This document shows, piece after piece, positions 36,582 through 45,373 of a DNA stretch of 64,000 bases (within the stretch, counting starts at the first letter, position 1; every line of letters starts with the position of its first letter). The stretch lies in assembly GCA_963748405.1 (NCBI GenBank), contig CAVVIT010000004.1, positions 1-64,000 on the forward strand. The letters run 5' to 3'. The DNA is from Fen-1273 sp963748405. Its GTDB lineage: Bacteria > Bacteroidota > Ignavibacteria > UBA10030 > UBA6906. Below the pieces are notes generated by a model. That model made no database searches. It had not been told where the DNA came from and saw nothing but the letters and a program-made list of their open reading frames with translations. The position numbers and the translations under genes were made by a program.

Positions 36582-36597
36582 CTCCGTGAACACGGAG
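36582..36597. promoter_or_regulatory. Palindrome between two divergent promoters
   Basis: CTCCGTG-AA-CACGGAG is a perfect 7-bp inverted repeat placed between the glgA -35 box (ending 36580) and the ncRNA -35 box (starting 36614). It is a plausible operator shared by both directions. Confidence 0.4.
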
Positions 36598-36613
36598 AAC
36601 TCCGCAAAAAATC

Positions 36614-36642
36614 TTGACTTTCAGGACCTCAATCTCTATATT
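36614..36642 (+). promoter_or_regulatory. Sigma70-type promoter of the structured RNA upstream of porU
   Basis: TTGACT (36614-36619), 17-bp spacer, and TATATT (36637-36642) are identical in both boxes to the tRNA-fMet and spt promoters. The predicted start is about 36649. Confidence 0.85.
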
Positions 36643-36648
36643 TCCCCC

Positions 36649-36857
36649 CAGAGTATAGCAGCCTACCAAATCCGGAGCAGTGCCTATAGAGTTGTTCGGT
36701 TAAAGGTTACGTGGGGTGAGCGGATGCGCCGGGATTCGACGCGAAGCTGGCGCTCCATGAAGCTGGATGAACGATCCTTTAACGAATGACCCAGTTCGGC
36801 AATGAAGACCGGATTTGCCACGCCGAATGTTATGGGTTACTAACGTTCGGTTTTTTG
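36649..36857 (+). ncRNA. Structured RNA of ~210 nt upstream of porU, 6S-like or cis-regulatory
   Basis: A strong promoter and an intrinsic terminator bound a 209-nt segment without a convincing ORF. It folds as a rod. Outer stem: CAAATCCGG (36667-36675) with CCGGATTTG (36809-36817). Next stem: TGCC (36681-36684) with GGCA (36798-36801). Then a nearly symmetric internal bubble, 10 nt by 11 nt. Inner stem: GTTAAAGG (36699-36706) with CCTTTAAC (36776-36783), extended by TTC/GAA across a bulged G. The GC-rich apical region is 36707-36775. Length, rod shape and central bubble resemble 6S RNA, but consensus positions were not checked. As the terminator is 18 nt before porU, it could instead be a leader controlling porU by attenuation. 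Confidence 0.6.
36823..36856 (+). terminator. Intrinsic terminator between the structured RNA and porU
   Basis: CCGAATGTTA (36823-36832) pairs with TAACGTTCGG (36841-36850), 10 bp with one G-T wobble and an 8-nt loop, followed by TTTTTT. It lies 18 nt before the porU start, so transcripts from 36649 should end here unless antiterminated. Confidence 0.85.
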
Positions 36858-36874
36858 TTTTCAGGAACAGGACA

Positions 36875-39800
36875 GTGATCCCACACCGGGGTTCGATAGG
36901 AGTCGCTCTTCAGGCGTGTCTGATCCTGAGCACAACGGCCCTTGCCGGTGACGTGACCGTGGTGCGTTCAGACGCTCGCTCGGTCCGGATCGAGTACCGC
37001 GCTCAGTACTTTGCGCCCCGTTCTTTGGTTGCCGGCGGCGCGCAGTATACGCTGTATGACTTCGATGGGGGACAGCCTCCTGTAGGATCCGGATCGTCGG
37101 GCGGTCCCGACATACGCACACGGACCGTTCCGCTGGCGTTTCCGGGAATATCGGGGAGTTCGCTCAGCGTCGTGGCGGCGGATTACGAGGATATCCCGAA
37201 CACGCTCGTGGCCCCCGTCCCGACATTGCACAGGAACGGGAAGTCGTCTCCGACGCTTGCCTACGAGCCTGATCCGGTGCGGTACGGGAAGAGCGGGCTT
37301 GCGCCGGCATCTGTCGCGGAGCTTGCCCCGGTGGGGAGAGTCCGGAACATGTTCCTCGGGGGGGTGAGGATCACCCCCGTCCAGTTCAACCCCGCGTCCC
37401 GTACCGTGCGCAAATACACGCGCATTGTTGTGGACGTGGTATTCGGTCCGCCGTCCCCGCTGCCGGCGCTCCGGGCCGACGACGCGATACTGAAGAGCGT
37501 GCCCCTCAATTATGCGGCGGCCCGCTCGTGGGGTTCGGGGAGTCTCTCCCGCGTGAGCGCCCCGCTTCCGAGCGTTCTCGCCTCGGGAACCTGGTACCGT
37601 CTCACGGTGACGGCCGAGGGGATGTACCGCCTGGACGCGAACTACCTGGCATCGCTGGGGATCAACGTGAGCGGGATCGATCCGCGGACGATACGGATAT
37701 TCGGGAACGGGGGGACGGAGCTTCCGGAAGACATCAACGCGGCGCGGCCGACCGACCTGGTGGAAGATGCGATATACGTCTACGGGGAGTCCGACGGGAA
37801 GTTCGATGCGGGGGACTACGTGCTCTTCTACGGGAAGGGTGCGCGGGGGTGGCGGTATGACGCGCAGGCGAAATCGCTCCGTCATTACATACACGATTAC
37901 TCCGAGGTGAACTACTACTGGCTGACGTACGGCGGGAGCCAGGGGAAGCGGATGGCGGCGCAGCCCTCGCTCGCGAGTTCGGCGACGGATCTTCTGAAGG
38001 ACACGTTCACCGACGGGATCGCCAACGAGGAAGAACGGACGAACCTCCTGCTCAGTTCGCTCGTGGGAGGGGAAGGGAGCGGCCGCCAGTGGTTCGGCGA
38101 GCAGGTGGGTAACGGATCGTCGTTCACGTACGTGAACATACTCCCCGGCCTCGTGCCCACCGGCTCTATTGTATACCGGTGTGCGCTGGCGGGGCAGGCG
38201 GACAATCCGCCCGCCTTCACGGTCAGCGAAGCAGGTAATGAGATCGGATATGCCCCTCTGGGCCCGTCGGGGGGCTACATCGTCGCTTCCGAGGGGACGT
38301 TCCTTTTCAGTGGAAAATCGTCTCTCGCGTCTAATACAAGCCAGCTCAATTTTGCGTACAGCGGAACGGGCGTCGTGTCTTCGGGATGGATCGACTGGTT
38401 CGAGATCCTTTATCCGAGGACGCTCTCAGGGGTCAACGATTCGCTCCGGTTCTATGCTCCCGATACGACGTCGGTGGTGGAATACCACCTGCAGAATTTC
38501 AGCGCGATGCCGATGGTGTTCAACGTGACGGACCACGCGAACGTACGGATGGTAACAGGGCTCGGAGGATCGTTCCTCTTCAGGGCGCTGGAGGCGGGGG
38601 GAAACCCGTCGGCGTACTGGGCGGTTGCGGGGAGCTCGTGGCGTGTCCCCTCGGGCGCGACGAAGATGTCCAACGAGAACGTCCGGGGATACACGGGAGG
38701 TGCCGATTTTATCATCGTGACGGCGCCCCAGTACCGCTCGGGGGCCGACCGGCTTGCGGCCTACCGCTCGGATCCGCTTCACGGCGGGATGAAAGTCTAC
38801 GTGGCGGACGTGAACGAGATCTACGACGAGTTCAGCGGGGGACTCACGGACGTGACGGCGATACGTGATTTTCTGTACTACGCGTACCGCACCTGGAGTC
38901 CGGCCCCGCAGTTCGTCCTGATGCTCGGCCAGGCTTCGTTCGACTACAAGGGGATACTCGGTGTGCAGTCGAGTTTCGTACCAACGTGGGAGACGCCGGA
39001 GTCGCTGGACGACCTCGGGAGCTACGCCACCGACGACTACTATGCAAAATTCGGGGGGACGGACGCTCCCTGGCTCGTCGTGGGACGGCTCTCGGCGCGC
39101 ACGGAAGCGGAATCGAACGCCTTCGTGGACAAGCTGATGCGTTACGAGGCGAGTTCGGTGAGCGACGGATGGAAGATGCGTCTCCTGTTCATCGGGGACG
39201 ACTACTGGACTCCGGACGGGGGCGAAACGGGGGACGGGACGTTGCACAGCGACGCCGCCGAGACCCTCTCGGGTCCCTTGTTTACGCCGAGCGAGTTCGA
39301 AGAGAAGAAAGTCTACCTCGCCGAATATCCAACGGTCTTCACGGCCGCGGGGAGGAGAAAGCCGGGTGCGTACCAGGCCATCATCGACGACATCAACCAG
39401 GGGGTCCTCATCGTCAACTTCGCCGGGCACGGGAACCCCTCGCAGCTCTCGAACGACGATGTGTTCGACATCCCCACGTCGGTTCCCCAGCTTGTGAACA
39501 CCGACCGGCTGGCAGTGTTCTTCCTGGCGACGTGCAACTTCTCCGAGTTTGACGATCCGCTGAACCGCACAGGGAGCGAATCGCTCATTAACAAGCCGGA
39601 CGGCGGTGCGATCGGCGTCGTTTCGGCGGACCGAAAGGTGTATGCGGGTGAAAATGCCGCGCTGAACCAGGGGACATACCAGGCGATGTTCACGCGCGAT
39701 GCGTACCTGAGAGTCATCGTCGACAGGCCCGCGAGCGCTCTCTTTGCCTACAAGGCGGCAGGCGGGAACGGCGACAACGATCAGAAATACTCCTACCTGG

Positions 39801-40930
39801 GAGACCCGACGATGCGTCTCCAGTTTCCTGCAGGGTACGCATCGTTCGACAGCGTCAACGCCCGTCCGATGGACAGCGCGGGGGTTCCTCTCTCGACCGT
39901 CGCGCAGCTTCGCTCCCTCTCCCGCGTCACGGTCGCCGGGACGATCCGGGACGCGTCGAACAAGGTTGACGCCTCGTACAACGGTCTGGTGCAGGTGACG
40001 CTCAACGACGCGACGAGAACGCAGACGATTGTTGATTTTCCTCCGCCGTACAGCTGGAGCTACGCGGCGACCGGCGGGCTCCTGTTCCGCGGCGAGAGTT
40101 CGGTGGCAAGCGGGCGCTTCACCGCGACGTTCATCGTGCCGAAGGACATACAGTACGGCGACAGCCTCTCGCGGGGAAGGCTCGTGGCGTACGCGTACCG
40201 GACGGGGGGCACCGACGCGCAGGCCTACACCGGAAACGTCCACATCGGAGGGACGGACTCGACGGCGGTGAACCCGAAGACCGGCCCTCTTGTGCAGATT
40301 TATCTCGGGAGCCACGCCTACCGTGCCGGGGACCTTGTCGATGAGAACCCCCTGCTGATCGTCGACCTGTCGGATTCCAGCGGAATCAACACCTCAACCT
40401 CGGGCGTGGGGCACCGGATCGAGGCGTGGCTCAACAATGCCTCGCAGAGCACCGACCTGACGAACTACTACACGAGCAAGCTGGACAGCTACAGGGAGGG
40501 TTCGATCCAGTACCCTCTTCAGAACGTGCCGGAGGGGAAGAACACGATACGCGTCAGGGCGTGGGACTCGTTCGACAACTCGGGAAGCGCCGAGACGGCC
40601 TTCCAGGTGGCCTCGAGCGACCGGCTGACCGTCACCGACGTGTTCAACTACCCGAACCCGTTCGGGGGTTCGGGGACGGAGTTCACCTTCCGGCAGAACC
40701 AGACGGAGCCGCTGAATGTGACGGTGAAGATCTTCACCGTGGCGGGGCGGCTGATACGGACGCTGGATGCCTACGCGCCGGGGGACTCGTTCGTCAGGGT
40801 GCCCTGGGACGGGCGGGACAGGGACGGGGACGTGATCGCCAACGGGGTGTACCTCTACAAGCTCATCGTGCGGACCGCCGACGGGCGGTTCTCCAGTGAA
40901 GCGCTCAGCAAGCTTTCGAAAGTTCAGTAG
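36875..40930 (+). CDS. porU: Type IX secretion system sortase, PorU-type C25 peptidase
   Basis: The protein of about 1,351 aa is a gingipain-like (C25) cysteine peptidase that removes the sorting domain of T9SS cargo at the cell surface and joins it to lipid/LPS. Signal peptide: GVALQACLILSTTALAG. The catalytic dyad is His in VNFAGHGNPSQLSNDDVF and Cys in FFLATCNFSEFDDP. A FlgD/CTD-like domain ends the protein (VFNYPNPFGGSGTEFTF, ANGVYLYKLIVRTADG). GTG 36875 fits the signal peptide and an AGGA upstream; the frame is open to a TTG at 36815, inside the terminator region. First of a run with porV. Confidence 0.9.
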   Translation: MIPHRGSIGVALQACLILSTTALAGDVTVVRSDARSVRIEYRAQYFAPRSLVAGGAQYTLYDFDGGQPPVGSGSSGGPDIRTRTVPLAFPGISGSSLSVVAADYEDIPNTLVAPVPTLHRNGKSSPTLAYEPDPVRYGKSGLAPASVAELAPVGRVRNMFLGGVRITPVQFNPASRTVRKYTRIVVDVVFGPPSPLPALRADDAILKSVPLNYAAARSWGSGSLSRVSAPLPSVLASGTWYRLTVTAEGMYRLDANYLASLGINVSGIDPRTIRIFGNGGTELPEDINAARPTDLVEDAIYVYGESDGKFDAGDYVLFYGKGARGWRYDAQAKSLRHYIHDYSEVNYYWLTYGGSQGKRMAAQPSLASSATDLLKDTFTDGIANEEERTNLLLSSLVGGEGSGRQWFGEQVGNGSSFTYVNILPGLVPTGSIVYRCALAGQADNPPAFTVSEAGNEIGYAPLGPSGGYIVASEGTFLFSGKSSLASNTSQLNFAYSGTGVVSSGWIDWFEILYPRTLSGVNDSLRFYAPDTTSVVEYHLQNFSAMPMVFNVTDHANVRMVTGLGGSFLFRALEAGGNPSAYWAVAGSSWRVPSGATKMSNENVRGYTGGADFIIVTAPQYRSGADRLAAYRSDPLHGGMKVYVADVNEIYDEFSGGLTDVTAIRDFLYYAYRTWSPAPQFVLMLGQASFDYKGILGVQSSFVPTWETPESLDDLGSYATDDYYAKFGGTDAPWLVVGRLSARTEAESNAFVDKLMRYEASSVSDGWKMRLLFIGDDYWTPDGGETGDGTLHSDAAETLSGPLFTPSEFEEKKVYLAEYPTVFTAAGRRKPGAYQAIIDDINQGVLIVNFAGHGNPSQLSNDDVFDIPTSVPQLVNTDRLAVFFLATCNFSEFDDPLNRTGSESLINKPDGGAIGVVSADRKVYAGENAALNQGTYQAMFTRDAYLRVIVDRPASALFAYKAAGGNGDNDQKYSYLGDPTMRLQFPAGYASFDSVNARPMDSAGVPLSTVAQLRSLSRVTVAGTIRDASNKVDASYNGLVQVTLNDATRTQTIVDFPPPYSWSYAATGGLLFRGESSVASGRFTATFIVPKDIQYGDSLSRGRLVAYAYRTGGTDAQAYTGNVHIGGTDSTAVNPKTGPLVQIYLGSHAYRAGDLVDENPLLIVDLSDSSGINTSTSGVGHRIEAWLNNASQSTDLTNYYTSKLDSYREGSIQYPLQNVPEGKNTIRVRAWDSFDNSGSAETAFQVASSDRLTVTDVFNYPNPFGGSGTEFTFRQNQTEPLNVTVKIFTVAGRLIRTLDAYAPGDSFVRVPWDGRDRDGDVIANGVYLYKLIVRTADGRFSSEALSKLSKVQ

Positions 40931-40964
40931 CACACACCATCAATATCCGGGGAGGATGATCACC

Positions 40965-42083
40965 ATGTCTACACGAAAAGGCTTCTCACGCGTGGCCCTG
41001 CTGCTGGCACTCCTGCCGGCGCTCGCGGCAGTGATGCCTGGCCGACTGAGCGCGCAGCCGGGAGCGTCGGCAGTTCCGTTTCTGGAGATCGCGCCGACAT
41101 CGAGAGCGTCAGGCATCGGTGAGGCGGGAACGGGGACCGTGGATGATGCGTCCGCGATCTACTGGAATCCGGGCGCGCTCGCGTTCATGGACGGCCAGGA
41201 GGTCAGCATCACGCACGCCAACTGGCTGCCGCAGTTCCAGCTCCCCGATCTTTTCTATGACTACCTGAATTTCAGGATGCATATCGACGGGATAGGGGGG
41301 ACGCTCGGCGCCGCTGTCACGTACCTCAACCTGGGGGAATTCACGCTGACGAATTCTTCCGGGCCGACGCCGATCGGCACGTTCAAATCGTATGAATACG
41401 CCGTCACCGTCGGCTATGCGACAAAGGCGTACGACGACCTCGGCATCGGGATTAACCTCCGGTTTATCCACAGCGCGCTTTCCCCGATCGGGGCGGAGGC
41501 CGAGAAAGGGAACGGGATCGCATCCACCGTCGCGGTCGACCTGGCGTTCATGTACCGCCCGGACCGCTTTAACGTCCCCCTGCTGGGAGATCTCGGCAAA
41601 CGGCTCAGCATGGGAGTCAACCTCACGAACCTGGGTCCGAAGGTCACCTACGTCGACGCGGCGCAGGCCGATCCTCTGCCGACGGACCTGCGTGTCGGCC
41701 TCGGGTACAAGATCGTGAGCGACGATTACAATTCGATGACGGCGTCTCTTGATTTCACCCGCCTGCTCGTGCGCCGCTACAACGACGGCACGTCCGACGC
41801 GCTCCCGAAGTCGCTCTTCACGGCGTGGGGGGACGGCGGGCTGAAGCAGGTCGACGTGTGCGGCGGCGTGGAATACTGGTACGGCGCGCCGAGGCTGCTC
41901 GCTCTCCGCATCGGCTATTTCTACGAGAACCCGAATTACGGGAACAGGAAGTTCCTCACGTTCGGCGCCGGCATCCGGTACGACATCTACGGGTTTGATT
42001 TCAGCTATATCTCGGCGTCGCAGGATGAACCTCTGTCTGACACGATCCGGTTTTCGCTCCTGATCGCCTGGGGCGGTAATTAA
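40965..42083 (+). CDS. porV: Type IX secretion system outer-membrane protein PorV
   Basis: The 372-aa FadL-like barrel (PorV/LptO) carries cargo from SprA to the PorU attachment complex. Signal peptide: VALLLALLPALAAVMPGRLSAQ. The conserved PorV opening is FLEIAPTSRASGIGEAGTGT then ASAIYWNPGALAFM. It continues with barrel strands and an aromatic C-terminal strand (IRFSLLIAWGGN). GGGGAGG sits at the right distance for ATG 40965; in-frame ATG 40956 is too close. It is directly downstream of porU. Confidence 0.92.
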   Translation: MSTRKGFSRVALLLALLPALAAVMPGRLSAQPGASAVPFLEIAPTSRASGIGEAGTGTVDDASAIYWNPGALAFMDGQEVSITHANWLPQFQLPDLFYDYLNFRMHIDGIGGTLGAAVTYLNLGEFTLTNSSGPTPIGTFKSYEYAVTVGYATKAYDDLGIGINLRFIHSALSPIGAEAEKGNGIASTVAVDLAFMYRPDRFNVPLLGDLGKRLSMGVNLTNLGPKVTYVDAAQADPLPTDLRVGLGYKIVSDDYNSMTASLDFTRLLVRRYNDGTSDALPKSLFTAWGDGGLKQVDVCGGVEYWYGAPRLLALRIGYFYENPNYGNRKFLTFGAGIRYDIYGFDFSYISASQDEPLSDTIRFSLLIAWGGN

Positions 42084-42089
42084 CGGCCG

Positions 42090-42119
42090 CCCCGCGTCGC
42101 GCTCCGGCGCGACGCGGGG
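42090..42119 (+). terminator. GC-rich hairpin after porV
   Basis: CCCCGCGTCGCGC (42090-42102) and its exact complement (42107-42119) form a 13-bp stem with a TCCG tetraloop. No T-run follows, so it may end or attenuate transcription into the next gene or protect the porUV mRNA 3' end. Confidence 0.5.
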
Positions 42120-42160
42120 GACCCCCGGTTCCTCTCATTTTGACTCGATCGCTTTTTTTC

Positions 42161-45100
42161 ATGCCTCTGATGCGTCCATTCCTTCTTACGCTCGTGTTCA
42201 CCGCGGCTGCGCTCGCCCAGCATCTCAGCCATCCCCTCTCCCCGTCGCAGGGAGACTTGAGGAGATCGCCCCGGGCGCTCACGTCGTACGATACCGTTCG
42301 CGTGCTGGCGGTGATGGTGCAGTTCCAGAAAGACAATGATCAATCGAAAGACGGCAACGGGCAGTTTGTCCTCACCCCTGCGGCGGGGACCCCGTTCATC
42401 GATGCTCCTCCCCGGGACAGCGCGTATTTCGCAGGTCACCTTGCCTTTCTGTCGAACTACTTCAGGAAAGCGTCAAAGGGAAAGACGAACGTCCGGTGGA
42501 CGCTCGTCGGGACGGTGTACACTCTCTCGGGCGTGATGGCCGATTACAGCCCCCGCCCGGGGGAATCGAATGTCCGGCTTGCAAACCTCGCCCGCGATAC
42601 GTGGCACGCGGTGGATTCCTCCGGGGCCGTGGCCGATTTCTCGAAGTTCGATTGCTTTGTCCTCTTCCACGCGGGAGTCGGACATGACGTGGATCTCGTC
42701 AGCTCGCTCGGGTTCGATCCGGCGCCTCACGACATTCCCTCGATCTATCTGGGACCGATTGCACTCGGTGCGCTTCTCGGCGGCGGCATCTCCGTCAACG
42801 GGGGGGCGCACCAGGTCGTGAACACGGTGATCATGCCCGAGACCGAGAACCGCACGATACAGACCGCGACCGGTTCGGCGGATTTGAACCTGGGGATGAA
42901 CGGGCTCCTCTGCGCCTCGCTCGGGAGCTACCTTGGACTCCCGGATCTCTTCGATACGCAGAGCGGCGCTTCCGGGATCGGCCGGTTCGGCCTCATGGAC
43001 GGCCAGTCGATATTCAGCTTCAGCGGCGCGTTTCCCCCCGAGCCCTCGGCCTGGGAGAAGTTCTGGCTGGGCTGGGTGACCCCGATCGTCGCCCGGGCGG
43101 GGACATCGGTCCTGAACGTTCCGGCCGTGGCGCTCGCCGATACGATCTACAGGATCCCGATATCCGATGCCGAGTACTTTCTCGTCGAGAACCGGAACCG
43201 GGATCCGTTCAGAACGGGACAGACGATCACCTCCGTGTCCGGAGGCGTCACGCGGGTGCAGCACTTCGCCCGCGACACGGCCGGGTTCACGTTCGACGAC
43301 GTCTCCGGCCTGAGCGGCACGATCACCGACGTGGCGGTCTCCGACTGGAGCCTCCCGGGAGGAGTCGATGTCGACGGCACGTTCTACGACGGCGGGATAC
43401 TCATCTGGCACATCGACGAATCGGTGATCGACGCGAAGATCGCCGTCAACGCCGTCAATGCGGATTCGAGCCACCGCGGTGTGAACCTTGAGGAAGCGGA
43501 CGGCTCTCAGGACATCGGCCACACGTACGACATCACGCAGCCCGGGCTCGGCAGCGAATCGGGGACCGCGCTCGATTTCTGGTTCAGCGGGAACGCATCC
43601 CCGGTCAACAAGAACGAGTTTTCCGCAGCGACGTTTCCGAATTCGAACAGCAACCTCGGCGCCCTCAGCCATATCACGGTGAACAATTTCAGCGTGCGGG
43701 GACCCCGCATGACCCTGCAGGTGATACGGGGCGACGCGATCGCACCCGTTCAGGGATTCCCCCGTCAGACGGGGGAATTCATCGGCAGCAACGCGGTGAG
43801 CATCGGAGATTTCGGGGGTACGACGGGACAGACAATTGTCGTCGGTACGACGGGTTACCCTCTGCCGCGGTTTACGGCGGGAGGATGGAATTCCCCGCCT
43901 CCCGTGGGAGGGAAGGTGTACCTTCTCCCGGCGGATTCCACCGGCCACGTGACGCCGTTCCGCACTTCCGGCATCGTGGCCGTGTCGGCGATCCAGAACG
44001 AGGGATTCAGACTTTCCCCGGCAATCGCGGATGTCAACGGAGACGGGGTGCCGGATGTGATTTCCGTGGATGCGGGCGGCCTGGGAATCGGGACCCTCCA
44101 CGCACAGACAGTGACGGCTGCGACCGCCGACAGTCTCGCCCGACCGCTCTTCAGCCGCGACATTCCCGGCGGCCCCTGGACCGCTCCCGTGGTGAGCGAC
44201 TCGCTCATCGCCGTCGCAAACCCGTCCGGGGCCGTGTACTTTATCAGGTTTGACGGAACGGTGGGCGACAGCATCCCCGCGGGGTCGCCTGCCGGCGGTC
44301 CCTTCGTTACGGGGATCAGCAGGTGGAGGGGAACGAATTCGTTCGTCGTTACGTACACCGACGGCACCGTGCGCCTCACGCGACGAACCGGTGCGGGAAA
44401 CTCCGCCGCGGCCGACGTCGTCCGCGGAGTGGGAACCTCTGCCATCACCGGTGCCGCTGCGGGCCTCTTCGGTCCTGACAGCATCCGGGGAAGAGTTCTC
44501 ATCGCGATTGTGAACGACCAGGGCTTGCTGTTTCTGGTCGACTCGTCGCTTTCGAGCGTGGCAGGGTTCCCGGTCTCCACCGGAAGCGTGTCTGCCCCCG
44601 TCCTTGCCGACGTGGATGGAGACGGAGTGAGAGACATCGTCCTTTGCGGCAGCCAGGGGATATCGGCCTACAATGCAGGCGGCACGCTTCTCGACAACTT
44701 CCCTGTCAGCGTTCCCCGCAATGATCTTCTCCAGAACCCGGTCGTCGGGGATGTGGACGGTGACGGCAATGTCGAGATCGTCGTCCCCTCCTACACCGGC
44801 CTGGTATACGCCGTGACCGGGAAGGGAAGTCCTGTGCCGGGTTTCCCCCTCCTTGCAGGTTCGACTTCCCCGACGGTGACATTCGGCGGGTCCGCGGCTG
44901 CGATCATGACATCCGGAGGCAGGATCGTCCTGGCAGTAGCATCCGGCGACGGATCGATATCGGCCTGGGTCACAGGGCACTACACAGGTTCTCCCATCCC
45001 GAAGCTCTACCCCTGGCCCCAGTTCGGGAGGGATTCCCGGCACAGCGGGCTTGACCTCACGCCGCTCGCGGTCGTCCCGACCGCATCGGCGTTCTTCCCG

Positions 45101-45373
45101 CCCGACCGCGCGTACAACTGGCCCAACCCGGTGTACAGCGGGAAGACGTTCTTCCGGTATTTTGTCTCACAGAACTCCTCCGTGAACATCAAGATATTCG
45201 ACATGGCAGGCGATCTCGTGACGACGCTCAGCGGCCAGGGGAACGGCGGACTCGACAACGAGATCTCCTGGGACGTGTCCCATGTCCAGAGCGGGATCTA
45301 CTTCGCGAGGATCGAAGCGACGAGCGGCTCCTCGAGCGGCGTGAAGATCGTGAAAGTCGCGGTGGTGAAATAG
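42161..45373 (+). CDS. M6-like pseudoprotease with FG-GAP repeats and T9SS sorting domain
   Basis: The protein of about 1,070 aa has a signal peptide (MRPFLLTLVFTAAALAQ), an M6 (immune inhibitor A-like) domain to about 470, then VCBS/FG-GAP repeats with Ca-binding DVNGDGVPD, DVDGDGVRD and DVDGDGNVE loops. A T9SS-type end follows (AYNWPNPVYSGKTFFRYFVS, SGIYFARIEATS). The M6 fold is clear from LGLPDLFDT, GRFGLMDGQ and PSAWEKFWLGWV. The zinc motif HExxH before GLPD is replaced by ASLGS (residues ~252-256), so it should be inactive. ATG 42161 or 42170 is preferred; a TTG at 42140 also fits. No Shine-Dalgarno is seen. Same strand as porUV. Confidence 0.8.
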   Translation: MPLMRPFLLTLVFTAAALAQHLSHPLSPSQGDLRRSPRALTSYDTVRVLAVMVQFQKDNDQSKDGNGQFVLTPAAGTPFIDAPPRDSAYFAGHLAFLSNYFRKASKGKTNVRWTLVGTVYTLSGVMADYSPRPGESNVRLANLARDTWHAVDSSGAVADFSKFDCFVLFHAGVGHDVDLVSSLGFDPAPHDIPSIYLGPIALGALLGGGISVNGGAHQVVNTVIMPETENRTIQTATGSADLNLGMNGLLCASLGSYLGLPDLFDTQSGASGIGRFGLMDGQSIFSFSGAFPPEPSAWEKFWLGWVTPIVARAGTSVLNVPAVALADTIYRIPISDAEYFLVENRNRDPFRTGQTITSVSGGVTRVQHFARDTAGFTFDDVSGLSGTITDVAVSDWSLPGGVDVDGTFYDGGILIWHIDESVIDAKIAVNAVNADSSHRGVNLEEADGSQDIGHTYDITQPGLGSESGTALDFWFSGNASPVNKNEFSAATFPNSNSNLGALSHITVNNFSVRGPRMTLQVIRGDAIAPVQGFPRQTGEFIGSNAVSIGDFGGTTGQTIVVGTTGYPLPRFTAGGWNSPPPVGGKVYLLPADSTGHVTPFRTSGIVAVSAIQNEGFRLSPAIADVNGDGVPDVISVDAGGLGIGTLHAQTVTAATADSLARPLFSRDIPGGPWTAPVVSDSLIAVANPSGAVYFIRFDGTVGDSIPAGSPAGGPFVTGISRWRGTNSFVVTYTDGTVRLTRRTGAGNSAAADVVRGVGTSAITGAAAGLFGPDSIRGRVLIAIVNDQGLLFLVDSSLSSVAGFPVSTGSVSAPVLADVDGDGVRDIVLCGSQGISAYNAGGTLLDNFPVSVPRNDLLQNPVVGDVDGDGNVEIVVPSYTGLVYAVTGKGSPVPGFPLLAGSTSPTVTFGGSAAAIMTSGGRIVLAVASGDGSISAWVTGHYTGSPIPKLYPWPQFGRDSRHSGLDLTPLAVVPTASAFFPPDRAYNWPNPVYSGKTFFRYFVSQNSSVNIKIFDMAGDLVTTLSGQGNGGLDNEISWDVSHVQSGIYFARIEATSGSSSGVKIVKVAVVK

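Noticed and set aside
36731..36745. A GGGATTCGACG motif resembling the 5' part of tmRNA
   Set aside because: The segment lacks the tRNA-like acceptor pairing, a tag-peptide frame, and the ~350-nt length of tmRNA.
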